Shown piece by piece: positions 49,001 through 58,650 of a DNA stretch of 64,000 nt. This DNA comes from Trichopria drosophilae. Taxonomy: Eukaryota; Arthropoda; Insecta; Hymenoptera; Diapriidae. The notes below the pieces were generated by a model. That model was given only the letters and a program-made list of their open reading frames with translations. It was not told the DNA's origin and did no database searches. Position 1 is the stretch's first letter. Each line of letters begins with the position of its first letter. Location: NCBI GenBank assembly GCA_030407085.1, contig CM059586.1, positions 105,227,501 through 105,291,500 of the forward strand. Reading direction: 5' to 3'. A program made the translations under genes and the position numbers.

Positions 49001-51387
49001 CATCAAGCGAGGGCTCATTTTGACGGTTTTTTCAAGCCCTGCGATTCGTCTTAATACACGCAAAGAAATTTGAAGTTAATGCGACAGCATTTTGGGAAGT
49101 AGTAGTTACCGCAGACTCTGACGAATTTGAAATGACGATTGCAATTCAAATTCGTTAAAAAGAAAATGTTTATAAACAGATCCAGTTTGAGTGCACCTGT
49201 GAGAATATTTATTCATAATTTCTAGACGATATAGTTATTAATAATTATTTGTAATGATCTATAAACGTTGTTAAAACGGAAAAACTTGGTGCTTTTTTCA
49301 TTCTAAAGCTTCCGCACCTAAAACAGTGCAAGATACACTAAAAATGCACTAAACCTTTTTTATAGGGCACAAAATTTCCTAAAACAAAGTCAGCGAGGGC
49401 CCTAGTCTAAAGTTAATAGATTATCCATAAATAACGCTGGAATGTTGTCTTACAAGTTAATTATGAATATTTTGGAATTTTTGTAAAATATGAGGCACAT
49501 TCCATCATTGCTCGTGTTTAAGCTATTAACTTTAGTCTAGGGCCCTCGCTGACTTTTTTGTAGGAAATTTTGTGCTCTACAAAAAAGTTTCAGTGCATTT
49601 TCAGTGTATCTTGCACTGTTTGCGATACGGAAGCTTTAGAATGAAAAAAGTACCGAGTTTTTCCGTTTTTACAGCGTTTATAGATCATTAAAATTAATTA
49701 TTAATAACCACATAGTCGGAAAATTATAAATAACTATTCAAAATGGTGTAATAAAATTGTATCTGTTCATAAAAATTTTCTTTTTAACGATTTCGAATTT
49801 TAACCGCCATTTGAAATTCGTCAGAAATTGTGCGGTAGCTGTTACTTCCCTGAGCAGTGGCATTTACTTCAAATTTCTTTCCGTGTACCATTTTGACATA
49901 AGATGAAAATTTCTTTAGTTACAACGGCATAAAGGGGAAAAAATCCTGATTTTCGTGGTTTTTCCGCTTTTAGCTCATTTCGAGTAGCATAACGTAAAGT
50001 AGGTAACGTAATATCACACTGGGAAAAGTTATAGAGATTGAAGACGAAAAAAAGGCGTCTTATACATTACGTTTTGATAAAAATTAAGCCCATAAGGAGT
50101 CCGTTAATATGAGAGAATTTACGAAAATCATTGTTGTTAATTCCACGACATTAGGATGCAATTCACGGGCTCAGTTTCATTCGAAACGGAACATATAAAG
50201 GGTCAAGTTGTTTTGTTGGTGTGATATAACGTTAATTACGTAGCGAACTGAATTAAAAGCTGAAAATCTCAAAAATTAGAATTTTTCCCCGTTTATGTCG
50301 TTATAACTAAAGAAATCTTCATTGTAGGTCGCAATGTCATCAAGACGAATGGCAAGGCTTGAAAAAAAAGCTTTAAAATGAACCCTTACATGATGAAATA
50401 TCTTTAAAACGAACTGAGCATCAAAAGCTATAACATACATCAGTTTGAACAAATTTAACCGAGAGCCACTTTCCGTAAGGTTTGTGCGGGGTCCTTTATT
50501 TAAATTAAACCTTTATAAGAATATCACTCCAACTAACACGCAACTGAAAGTGACATCTCGAAACTTTGTAGCTTCCGACATCATAAACACATGTCATTAT
50601 GACAACAGAGGGACGTCTTGTCACATGACGTTACCGAAATGACCAAACTATGTCGTCGCATTTAAAACGTCACATAAACATTGTACAACTACACACGACA
50701 CTTAGCATTAAATTTCGACTACCGAATATTAGAAATTTGACAAAGTTAGTTATAAACTTACAAAACAAGGCTAGGGACTTTTAAAAAACGTTACACACAA
50801 CCTAAATATACGCCCGCACAGTATATGTTAATCTTATCGCTCCGAGGGGAAAAAATATAGAAATTTATAGAAATGCGACACTCCTGAGAAACTTACAATG
50901 TTAAAGGTATAAAATTTGACATAAAGCGTTGGCATTTTTACCGACACTTGACATGATAAAATTTTCAAGCATCGTTTACAGTTTGCGTTCAGTATACGAA
51001 ATAGAGATTATGGTGTGAAATTACCAGGTTCAACGTTAGTTATTTTTTATGTAAACGATGCATCTAAGGCGTTAGAAAAAAAACTATGTTTTGTTTAGAA
51101 ACTATGCTGTACCTGGTAAATTCGCGTATGTAAACAACGTCCGGCATTGTTGATAAAATTCATTAGTAAAATTCATTGCAAGTTTTTCCAGTGCGATTAA
51201 ACGGAGGCGGGAAATGATGATCGAGAAACAAAGTCGTAGAGGTTACCTCGCCAGTCAAGATGACTATCCCTAGGTAAATTACGCCGAAGGATCCAGATCC
51301 GATTTTTCTTATAAGTTTATATTTATTGTCGCCGACGATGAAGCCGCCAGCCAATTTTGGTTCCTTGCCGTTTATGAATAGCGACAT
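33735..51387 (-). CDS. CkIalpha: Casein kinase 1 alpha, five coding exons
   Basis: A monofunctional Ser/Thr kinase that in animals phosphorylates beta-catenin/Armadillo (priming Ser), Ci/Gli and PERIOD proteins in cytosol and nucleus. Exons 51387-51247, 42597-42488, 42400-42178, 38275-37982 and 34025-33735 join in phase to 352 residues. All introns are GT..AG. Residues 30-35 are the GSGSFG glycine loop, K52 the ATP lysine (VAIK), 98-107 [10 protein letters not shown], 140-147 HRDIKPDN, 163-165 DFG, and 195-197 SIN, the CK1 substitute for APE. A short Gln/Ala/Ser-rich tail follows the kinase domain. An in-frame TAA at 51399-51397 precedes the ATG, which fixes the start. Position 36 is Val where I recall Asp in most CK1 alpha proteins (GSFGDIYL). 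The length is normal for the alpha isoform. The SLEDLF and SIN motifs and the alpha-like length favour alpha over delta/epsilon, which have longer tails. Confidence 0.95.
34195..36064. mobile_element. hAT-like element carrying a 10-bp minisatellite
   Basis: The ends CGAGGGGTCAACCACTG and its perfect inverse (17 bp) are flanked by an exact 8-bp target duplication, TTTCAATC (34,187-34,194 and 36,065-36,072). An 8-bp duplication and a CAGGGGTxxxCAACC-like end are typical of hAT elements. No transposase is present; nearly all the inside is minisatellite. Confidence 0.85.
34691..36020. repeat. 10-bp minisatellite, ~133 units without indels
   Basis: Every ten bases end in TATT or close to it from 34,691 to 36,020, with no shift of register. 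Main unit types are CCCGAGTATT, CGCAAATATT, CCCAAGTATT, TCCAAATATT, TCCTAGTATT and CCTACATATT. They recur in similar order about every 90-110 bp. Because 10 is not a multiple of 3, all frames on the minus strand give the same kind of ten-residue repeat ([10 protein letters not shown] and similar). I do not regard these as genes. Confidence 0.95.
37982..38275 (-). CDS. CkIalpha: CK1 alpha exon 4
   Basis: Encodes 98 residues from [12 protein letters not shown] (Mg-binding DFG) through the activation segment and [11 protein letters not shown] to [10 protein letters not shown]. Acceptor TAATCTGCAG, donor GTTTGT, both phase 0. Confidence 0.95.
38276..39162. other. Intron 3, 5'-distal part
   Basis: AT-rich intron DNA next to the acceptor of exon 4. 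Nothing recognised. Confidence 0.4.
39163..40464. mobile_element. Palindromic TTAA element (copy 2), intron 3
   Basis: The left end CTCATTAACGCCTGAAATG and inverted right end CCCATTAACGCCTGAAATGG are bounded by CTAA (decayed) and TTAA. The arms of about 600 bp are largely complementary: AAATTCTTCAATTTTAAGG-type and GGCGCCATATTGGAATT words occur in both directions. The centre is near 39,830. Confidence 0.7.
40465..42177. other. Intron 3, 5' part
   Basis: AT-rich; short frames carry no motif. Nothing recognised. Confidence 0.4.
42178..42400 (-). CDS. CkIalpha: CK1 alpha exon 3
   Basis: Encodes [20 protein letters not shown] through the catalytic HRDIKPDN loop to GRHCNK. It is separated from exon 2 by an 87-bp intron, the only short one. 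Donor GTAAGT. Confidence 0.95.
42488..42597 (-). CDS. CkIalpha: CK1 alpha exon 2
   Basis: Encodes [20 protein letters not shown] and [17 protein letters not shown]. The acceptor is TTTTTTACAG and the donor GTAAGA. The last codon (Trp) is split 2+1 with exon 3. It carries the ATP-binding lysine. Confidence 0.95.
43170..43650. mobile_element. 480-bp near-perfect hairpin in intron 1
   Basis: The arms of about 200 bp share AAAACGTAATAATTGTCTGA in opposite directions around a centre of about 35 bp near 43,375. Outward the arms decay (CTTATGCTTATTC type words near both ends). Confidence 0.75.
44090..45715. mobile_element. 1.6-kb inverted-repeat element in intron 1
   Basis: ATATGGGTAAAATAAAAAAA and TGTGGTAA at 44,110-44,140 are inverted at 45,670-45,710. 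Inside, GGTGACGGAGTTTACA occurs twice in direct order (44,291 and 45,502). No coding. Confidence 0.5.
46371..46402 (-). ncRNA. Hammerhead-like core, left arm of H
   Basis: Minus strand CTGAAGAG, stem GGCC/GGCC around an eight-base loop, then GAAACGTA. It is in the same sense as CK1 alpha pre-mRNA, so it would be present in the intron 1 transcript. Confidence 0.4.
47090..47121 (+). ncRNA. Hammerhead-like core, right arm of H
   Basis: Exact mirror of the left-arm motif: CTGAAGAG, GGCC/GGCC stem, GAAACGTA. Confidence 0.4.
47567..48123. mobile_element. Palindromic element S2, core of O
   Basis: It starts CACGGAAAGAAATTTGAAGT and ends with the inverse (decayed), flanked by TA. It shares AATAATTATTTGTAA, GCTTCCGTA and CTGACTTTTTTGTAGGAAA-type words with the element at 49,057-49,885. 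Confidence 0.65.
48282..48413 (+). repeat. 26-bp tandem array, five units
   Basis: The unit GATGTGTACTTCAGTCGCAC plus ATGTAC is repeated five times with single T/G changes. The opposite arm of the palindrome (about 47,362-47,400) has only one unit, so the array grew in this arm after the palindrome formed. Confidence 0.9.
48806..50498. mobile_element. Palindromic element R inserted in the right arm of O
   Basis: The ends ACCCCGCACAAACCTTATGG and inverted ACCCCGCACAAACCTTACGG are followed by GAAAGTGGCTCTCGGTT in both arms. The left arm is interrupted by element S (49,057-49,885). After S the arm resumes (AAATTTCTTTAGTTACAACG), matched inverted near 50,300. Confidence 0.75.
49057..49885. mobile_element. 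Palindromic element S inserted in R
   Basis: CACGCAAAGAAATTTGAAGT at the left and its inverse (CACGGAAAGAAATTTGAAGT) at the right, with TA on both sides (49,055-49,056 and 49,886-49,887). The arms of about 400 bp meet near 49,470 and share AGTCAGCGAGGGCCCTAGTC. Confidence 0.8.
51247..51387 (-). CDS. CkIalpha: CK1 alpha exon 1 (coding)
   Basis: Encodes residues 1-47, beginning [16 protein letters not shown] and including the glycine-rich loop. It ends with GAG followed by a GTAACC donor at 51246, phase 0. Confidence 0.9.
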
Positions 51388-51510
51388 GACGGCTGGTTAT
51401 TTTTCCGAATATTTCTCACACCGTGTTCATTACAATTCCGATCAAGCACCATAGACTTAGAAGTATAAGACTGCTCATTGCCGGATACGTGTGCAGGGGC
51501 TTAGAAAGAG
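51388..51510 (-). promoter_or_regulatory. CkIalpha: CK1 alpha 5' leader / proximal promoter region
   Basis: Sequence directly upstream of the ATG. It holds the in-frame TAA at 51399-51397. No TATA box or initiator could be named. An upstream non-coding exon cannot be excluded. Confidence 0.3.
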
Positions 51511-51514
51511 AAAG

Positions 51515-51850
51515 GTATCACCATTTCTCCCGTCCCCTCGTTCAGGATTGGTCGAGGAGTTATCCATTCCCAGCCCAGGGACATTATGGCGCGTTATTTA
51601 AAACGCCATTATCCCATTTTTTCCTCTTTTTTTTTAATTAGATTTTTATATAGATCATTGATTATGTTTAATTCTGTTAAACAATACATTTTTAAATATT
51701 AATTAATAAATTAATTTATATATTGAGGGGAAATTCGATTATTCTTATTCAGATTTTCAAACGGCGCGCCATAATGGATCTTCGTTCCCAATGGATAACA
51801 TCTCGGCCAATCCTGAGCCGGGGGAAAAGAGAAAGCTGAAGAGTCTGACG
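51515..51850. repeat. 336-bp inverted repeat just upstream of CK1 alpha
   Basis: The arms of about 80 bp share CAGGATTGG, TTATCCATT and CATTATGGCGCG in opposite directions around a 180-bp AT-rich centre. It may be a MITE or a duplicated promoter element. It starts about 130 bp upstream of the start codon. Confidence 0.65.
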
Positions 51851-51853
51851 TCA
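51846..51853. promoter_or_regulatory. TGACGTCA (CRE-type palindrome)
   Basis: A perfect cAMP-response-type octamer about 460 bp upstream of the CK1 alpha ATG, at the outer edge of the inverted repeat. The position fits a promoter site; use is not shown. Confidence 0.35.
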
Positions 51854-52359
51854 CAGAAATGGCGTTACTCGCGCTGGGGACCCTATGTAGTCTTTATTTA
51901 ATTTTCCAATATGTTTCAGGAAAATGTGTTCCCTTTAAGCTACGTTTCACAAGTTTCGTCTTCCCACAGTCCCTTCCAAGTACCTTTTTATAAACAGCTT
52001 TTCCAAGAATTTTAAGATCGAACGCTTATTCTCGGTTCATTAGGGAAAATCGCATAAAACAGAGCTTGACATCGATATTTGTTGTCCATTTCGAGAAATA
52101 TATTAATAATTCAGATCTCGAAATCTTTAATCTTTATTTTTTCATGATGCAAACGTTTATCGCCATTTTATTACGTGAAATATTCTTATTTTTCCTAAAT
52201 TTCGCAGCATTAATTATGTTTCGAATATTACTAATTAATATTTACGATAAGTTCTTGTTTTTTACATTTAAAACTTTTTTACTATTTTTTTTACTAGTTT
52301 TTTTACTATTAAAACAGTGAAGCATGTGTTTTTACATGGAAAACGGTTGGAATTCATTA

Positions 52360-52440
52360 CTTGGGGTTTTCGGGGTCGTTTACGAATATGGCGTCGGATT
52401 TCCAATATTCAAAATGTCGGATCCAAGTTTAGAATTTTGA
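52360..52440 (+). repeat. GGCGGATCC-family copy
   Basis: Contains TCGTTTACGAATATGGCGTC, TTCAAAATGTCGGATCCAA and the GGGGTTTTCGGGG start seen in other units. Confidence 0.6.
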
Positions 52441-52604
52441 CCTGAGTAAAGATTCGACGTCCAAGCCTGTTCGAGGCTGCACAATCGTTACGTGGCCGTA
52501 CAATTTTACGGCCAAGACTAAAAAACAAAAAAATCATTAAAAAAATGACAAAAATATTAAGAAAAAAAAAAAGATACCGATTTTAATCTAAATTTTAGTA
52601 TTTC

Positions 52605-53419
52605 TTAACCCATTAACGCCAAAGAGGACACAAATTTCACCAAGATTTTCGGAATATTTCTTGACATTAAAATTCAATTAAACAAATTTTATCTTTCGAT
52701 CGATTTTTCCGAATGCCAAAATTTTGAAAAAATATTAAAAGTCGTAGAAAAATTCTGAAAAAATTTGAGCGTATTCTTTGATAAATTCTAAGAACTTTTT
52801 GTTCATCGACATTTTTTGCGAAATTCTATAATTTTCAGATAACAAAATTCCTGTTTCTCTATTTTTTGAAAAGTTCAGAAATTTTTTATTTGGAAACGAT
52901 AAACTTTCGTAAAAAATGTGACGGAATTGATCAAAAAAACCTCGAAATTTTTTCACAATTTTTCGACGACTTTTCATATTTTTTCAAAATTTCGCGATTT
53001 TGAAAATGAAGAAAAGTGTTTTAAAAATTCTGAAAAAATTTGAGCGTATTCTTTGACCAATTCTAAGAACTTTTTGTTCCGCGACATTTTTTCCAAAAGC
53101 CTATCATTTTCGAATAAAAAATTCAGGAGCTTTTCGACGATCTTTTCGTGTTTGAGCCGCCATTTTGACAGTTTCCAACTTTATTTTCAAAATGCTATCA
53201 TGCACATTTCAAAGTTAAAAATGCCGATTAAAAAATATTTGTCAGTGAAAAAATCTGATTTTTTTGTGAAAAACCAAGCATAAGTTTTTCGGAATGGACT
53301 CGATTGATTTTTTACGTCGAAAATGATTTGTCTAAAATTCTTTTAATTGAATTTTAATGTCAAGAAATATTCCGAAAATCTTGGTGAAATTTGTGTCCTC
53401 TTGGGCCTTAATGGGTTAA
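52605..53419. mobile_element. Palindromic TTAA element (copy 3)
   Basis: TTAA-CCCATTAACGCC and inverted GGCCTTAATGGG-TTAA. The outer 75 bp of the arms are almost perfect (CCAAGATTTTCGGAATATTT in both). The inner arms share ATTCTTTGA and TTCTAAGAACTTTTTGTTC words. Only 815 bp, no coding. The two short frames inside (52,977-52,735 and 53,053-53,283) mirror each other. Confidence 0.8.
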
Positions 53420-53519
53420 TCTAAAAAATCTTTAAATCTTAAATTTGCTAAATAGTTTTAGCAAATTTCGTTATGTAATGTTTCATGTCCATGTTATTTT
53501 TAAAAATCTTGTACTGTCA

Positions 53520-53610
53520 TTTTAAATTCGCCATTTTGAATTTTAGAAATCTGACCCTGGATTGTCATCAGCCATAAAAAAACCCCTTAGTAAAAATTGC
53601 CATGAAAATC
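53520..53610 (-). repeat. GGCGGATCC-family copy, decayed
   Basis: Contains TCGCCATTTTGAATTTTAGA and CATCAGCCATAAAAAAACCC; only the 3' half of the unit is left. Confidence 0.5.
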
Positions 53611-56600
53611 ATTGTAAAAATTGTCTGAAAAAAATGAATTTAAAAAACAAACTATATTTTTCTAGTGTTTGTTAATTTATAAAATTTTTACTACAAATTA
53701 AATTTGAATATTACTGGTATAATATTGTAGACAAAACCCTTAGCTATTAGAAAAACCAACCAATATTTTTAAATACCTACAAATTGAATTTTTATAAATG
53801 AAATTATCTGTCAAAAAAGGTTAATTAAATAATGTAGTACTTTTTGCAATGATGATGGAAATTATTAATAGGTTCAGTATTTTCTTCGCGTTTAGTAAGT
53901 AACTAAAAGAATTATCTGCAAAATTATTCATAATCTTAAAAGATGTGAACAAAATTTTCTCCCTTTTGTGACTTGTTCATATGCATGCTCAAGGGTCCTT
54001 AAAATAGTTCTTACGAAAATGTATTTTAGGACAAAAATTGACATAGAATTAATTTGAATAATTAAAAATACAATAAGTAAAGTTGAATGATATTGAACAT
54101 TTAGATAAAGTAATCATTTTGAGGCAACTTTCACCATCACATTGAACCATTAATTTAGAAATGCTGCTTAGATGCTTCTTAAAGAATCTAGCAATAATTT
54201 TAAGGAATCTTTAGTTCATATTTTATCAAGTTTAATATTTTACTTCAGAGTGTGCTTTAAATAATTACGCAATTATAACTTTTCATAGATTTTTCCATGT
54301 TTCTTGAACATAAAGTATATTACAATAATAAACTAGAATTTTTCATAAAAATCATTGGACTGTTTGTTGATGGCTGTAATTTTCTGTATTTAATAAACCA
54401 GTTTAGTAATTCCTCTTAATTATAAGTGGACATGAAAATTATGATTGTTAATTGGTGTAAATTTAACAGTATGCTAATTACTTGACTGAAATGTAACATT
54501 CTATTTTGCAAGACTAACCCAATTCAATTGAAGGTTTATAAAAATTAAATTATAATATAATAATAATTTATAAAAAGTTACAGATGCATTGAAATAAATG
54601 TTGAATATTCCTGTGACATTGGGATACATCAACAAAATTCTATATTTGTGTTTGTATTTGTATTTTGTATTTATTACGTTCATTATTAAAAAGGTTTACA
54701 ATTAGATATTTAAAGTTTTTTAAGGAATAAAGAAATAACGCTTTAGTTAAACATTAAATACGTCATATAAATGCCCTACACCACACTCCTTATAGAAAGA
54801 ATGAAACTATTGACATTTGTGACGTTACAGGTCTTTAAATACTAATACAATGTAACCTAGTTTAAACGCGGATGTATTCAAATTCGTGATCAACAATAAT
54901 TATCGAAATTTGATGTTAATAATAATGGTTCTCGCTTACGATCAAAAATAAGAAACATTATGTTTTTACAGTTATATATTCCAATCATGATTGTATTTTT
55001 TATTGTACAATATAATATGATTCAATGCAAAAATACAATCATAATTGGAATGTAATATATTAGTTAAATTTAATTTTTATAAACCTTTATTGTAGATAAT
55101 AAATTTCTGAAGGGGGCCAACATTGTGGTCAAAACATAAATAAAATTCTTACTTTTTGTTCAACGACTGTACCACCAAAACCATTTAAATATCATCTCAA
55201 GTCGAGAAATTTTTAATAATGCATCAGCATTTAAGATTATAAATAACCAATATTAATTTGCTTATTCATTTTACCAATAAAAAATTATGACTTTTTTAAA
55301 TATACTATTTCATTTAAGAACATTCACGAGTAATTCAGTTTCAAGAATTTGTCGATTTTTAAATCTTTTATGTACTTCTAGACTTATGATTTAATTTGTT
55401 AACCAGATGAAAATCATAATGTTTCAATTGTTGAATGTATTATTACCATTTTAAAAATGTACACTGTAATTACTACACAATTGATATCTCATTAATGATG
55501 GTTGTGCGCTAGGAAAAGATAAATGCAAAATTTATCTTTCTTGCTGTCTTTTGTGTTTAGCCTGATGTGAACCGAAATACTGATCCAATTCAAATTATTT
55601 AATAGCAGATATTATTCTAAAACAGACTCAGAACAATTTTTAGTTATATAAACTAACACAGGGATAGAAAGAGATGTCTTAAAACATTGTCATTTCTGAA
55701 ACATTATGACAATAAAAGGACTTCTCAGGATTTTCTCCGAAATGCCAAAACTAAGCCATCGCTATTGGGACTTCACAATAACATTGACATAATTACTGAC
55801 ATGTCCGGATTAATATTTACATTGTCGTAATTGTCACATCACGAAAAAAGGGAAATGAAAACATTCTGTCACTACTTTTTTCGTCTCTTTTATCAGAACT
55901 TTATGATGTCTAGTTAGATGTTCTGTTTCTGAAGTGACTCTACCTTTTTGCAAGTGCCAAGTATATATATGAGGAATTTTATGAAACCTTTAATATTTCA
56001 CTTATGATAAAACTATAATAAAAATTAAAGGTGCACTAACTTTTATTTTTCTATATTCATACACTTATAAACAGTAGGAAAAAAGCTGTGTCCATAATTT
56101 TTTGTAAAGGTATATTCGTAAAGAAGTGATATAGTATAATGCATAATGTTTAATTGAAAAATAATGTACATTATTTCATTTTCTAATAATAAAATTTTTT
56201 ATCTAATTATCAGAACATTGTTTTAAAATACAAAACAATTTATTTCTTCTGTTTAATACAATTTTTTGGGTATATTCTAAGAATGTATGTATACAAAATT
56301 TTATTTAATTTATTTTAGAAAAATTTGTTTATTTTTTAGAAAAATACACCCTTAAAATAAAAATTATACCAATTTTATCAAATTTTCAAATGTACCAAGT
56401 GAAAAATAAATTCATGCCAAACAAAATATTGAATTCAAAACTATATTTTTTAAATGATGTAATAAATAAAACAGAATTTCTCAAAAACTGAGTTACTTTA
56501 ACTTCTAAGCGTTAACTTCTGTCATGGTAGTGTAAATAAAATTGCAGCAGTTATATTTTTCTTATAGCAATTTCAAAAATTAATTTTCAATGTGTACCCA

Positions 56601-57400
56601 AAGAAATAGTTGAAAAATTCCATATTTCAGATGTTTTTCATTATATTGGTCAGCAAAGCTATTGAAAAGTATCTCCCTATATGTTCTTTTAGTTAGTTTT
56701 ATGTATTAGCATAGATAAACATTGATAAAAATTTGTTCGATAGTGAAATTGTCCTGTACATTGAGTATTAAAAGTTCAAGAGAATTTCCTTATATGCATC
56801 CATTTGCAAAATATTTATGTATTTTATAAAGATGGAAAAGTATATAAGCTTGTGTGTATGTGTATGGAAAATAGTAATTATATATAAATCAGATAAGTGT
56901 AAGGTATTATGTATCGAAATATTAAGAGACAGTTATTTCTCACATACTTATGCCTTCCTGGAAATATTACAGTAATGTCAATTTGACATAAAAAAGAAAT
57001 GTCAACAAACATTTAGAGACGGTATTGAAACATTAAAACTTGTAAATTTAACATTAAATAACTAAAAATTAAATATAGGATTTTGTTGTAATTCACACTT
57101 ATCCTCAGTTTCCGGAAAGTTTGACAACAATGACGACAAAAAGTGGCAAAGGGATTTCATTTGCAACCACAAGATATATCAAAATTCATTGAAATGAAAA
57201 TCGATGGAGCAAGAATACTCGTTTTTTATGTTATTTTTATTAGTCAATCATTAAAAAATTAAGAAAATAATTACAGAGGGTAAATCATTTTTAAGCTTTG
57301 GTTATTTCGGACATGATCTTTTATTTCATGTTCAGATTTTATAATAAACATAAAACACCAGTTACAAAACTGAAAAACAAAAATTACTATATAATTAAAT
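53611..57400. other. AT-rich intergenic stretch
   Basis: An imperfect 100-bp hairpin lies at 54,965-55,065 (ATTCCAATCATGATTGTATT in both directions). A decayed relative of element O lies at about 55,640-55,930. No gene seen. Confidence 0.4.
55107..55136 (+). ncRNA. Decayed hammerhead-like core
   Basis: CTGAAGGGGGCCAACATTGT then GGTCAAAACATAAAT. The core A9 and G12 positions are changed and the stem is reduced, so it is a dead copy. It can be recognised by its similarity to 47,090-47,121. Confidence 0.3.
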
Positions 57401-57401
57401 A

Positions 57402-57701
57402 CTCACTCAATTCGAAACAGTGAAAAACTCACTATTTAAATTAGTGAATAAATACTAACTGTTGAGTTATTGACTTTCATCATTTCATGGCATAAACAGT
57501 GAAACGATGAACGAATTTCACCGTTTTTTAAAGTTTCACTGATTCAAATAGGGAATAAATTTTATTGTCTCATAAAGCAACTTAATTTTACTAATTAAAA
57601 CAGTGAAATTTCACTGTTTCTCAATGACTACCTTTCCATTATCGCAATCAGTGACTATGCACTGAGAATCAGTGAATTTTCACAGTTTCAAATTGAGAGA
57701 G
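57402..57701. mobile_element. TA-flanked 300-bp element, ends CTCACTCAATTCGAAAC
   Basis: The left end CTCACTCAATTCGAAACAGT and inverted right end CTCTCTCAATTTGAAACTGT are flanked by TA (57,400-57,401 and 57,702-57,703). CAGTGAAA words recur inside in both directions. Confidence 0.75.
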
Positions 57702-57769
57702 TAGAGATGAAAACTCAATAACTGCCTTTGTCAGTCTCTGAGGGAATGATGCCTCAGTTGAACTATTTA

Positions 57770-58200
57770 TTTTGTATTTATTACCACGTTGAGAAACTCT
57801 TTATGGACCGATTCTACAGCTAGTTTACACCATGTATCCAAGGCAACAACATTAACCGAAAAACTTAAAAATTCTTTTAAAAATGCTCCATTAGAACATG
57901 GATTTTCAACAGATAATTCAATTCCTTCAAAACTCTTTTTTAAATTTATAATTAGAGCATTTATATAGTCTTGTTGTGTCTTTGAAAAGCAGGAATGAAT
58001 TATTTTTCATATTCTTCTAGCATTTTTCTGCTAAACTTTAGTAAGTTGTCCTCTACTATTCCATCGTAATAAATTTTTGAAATTACATCCAATTTTTTAG
58101 ACTTCAATTCTGAAAAATATTATGGCAAAACATTTGGGCAATGCGTGTTGAAAAATGCTAAAAAAATATCATAAATTTCAGTTTTTTTAACAGTTTTCAT
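57770..58200 (-). pseudogene. Unrecognised decayed coding stretch
   Basis: From 58,200 the minus strand reads MKTVKKTEIYDIFLAFFNTH, CPNVLP, one stop, then YFSELKSKKLDVISKIYYDG, IVEDNLLKFSRKMLEEYEK. After a frame change it continues SCFSKTQQDYINALIINLKK, SFEGIELSVENPCSNGAFLK, EFLSFSVNVVALDTWCKLAV and on to about 57,775. One stop and one frameshift across about 140 codons mean a fairly recent loss. The family is not recognised. The helical, Lys/Glu-rich character and repeat context suggest a DNA-transposon protein (hAT relatives come to mind), without proof. A short piece (TTTTTCGGTTAATGT) is duplicated inverted at about 58,230-58,290. Confidence 0.45.
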
Positions 58201-58464
58201 GAACTGAATTATCTATAACGTTGAGTATTTAAAAGATTTTTCGGTTAATGTCGAACAGATTGGAGAAGTGGTCCATAAAGAACTTAAATACCGGAATAAA
58301 TACAAAATAAATATAACAAAATTTCATCACACTCTCTAAGATTCAAAAAGGTAGATATTGACTTTGAATCTCTATGTAGTCTGTTTTTTAATGTTGTTAC
58401 TAGTGTTCTATTAACTAATTCTAATTAAGGACGAACTAGTAGCTATTATTAGCTGATGTTTGAT

Positions 58465-58650
58465 ATATAGAGGTTTTGTGGAGTGCTGATTACGAATCCA
58501 ATATCAGATTTACAAACTTCAAAATGGCGGATCCTATATGGCCAACTAAAATTCTGAGAAACGGTAAGTTTGGTTTTATATTGGATCCGCCATTTTGAAA
58601 TTTGTAAATCTAACACAAGATTCAATGGCTCCAAAAATCCCTGTATACTA
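58465..58650. repeat. GGCGGATCC family, head-to-head pair
   Basis: A forward unit (CTTCAAAATGGCGGATCCTA) is followed at once by a reverse unit (TTGGATCCGCCATTTTGAAA), making a 185-bp palindrome. Confidence 0.75.

Larger units (their letters stand above)
45815..50690. mobile_element. Outer palindromic element (O) of the intron 1 nest
   Basis: The left arm 45,815-46,281 carries AGACGTCCCTCTGTTG and then TCGAAATTTAATGCTGCG. It is matched inverted by 48,530-48,780 and, after an inserted element, by 50,530-50,690. The left arm is itself interrupted by the element at 46,282-47,209. The core (47,210-48,530) is palindromic around 47,850. A further partial copy follows at 50,700-50,785. Related decayed sequence lies at about 55,640-55,930. 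Confidence 0.65.
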
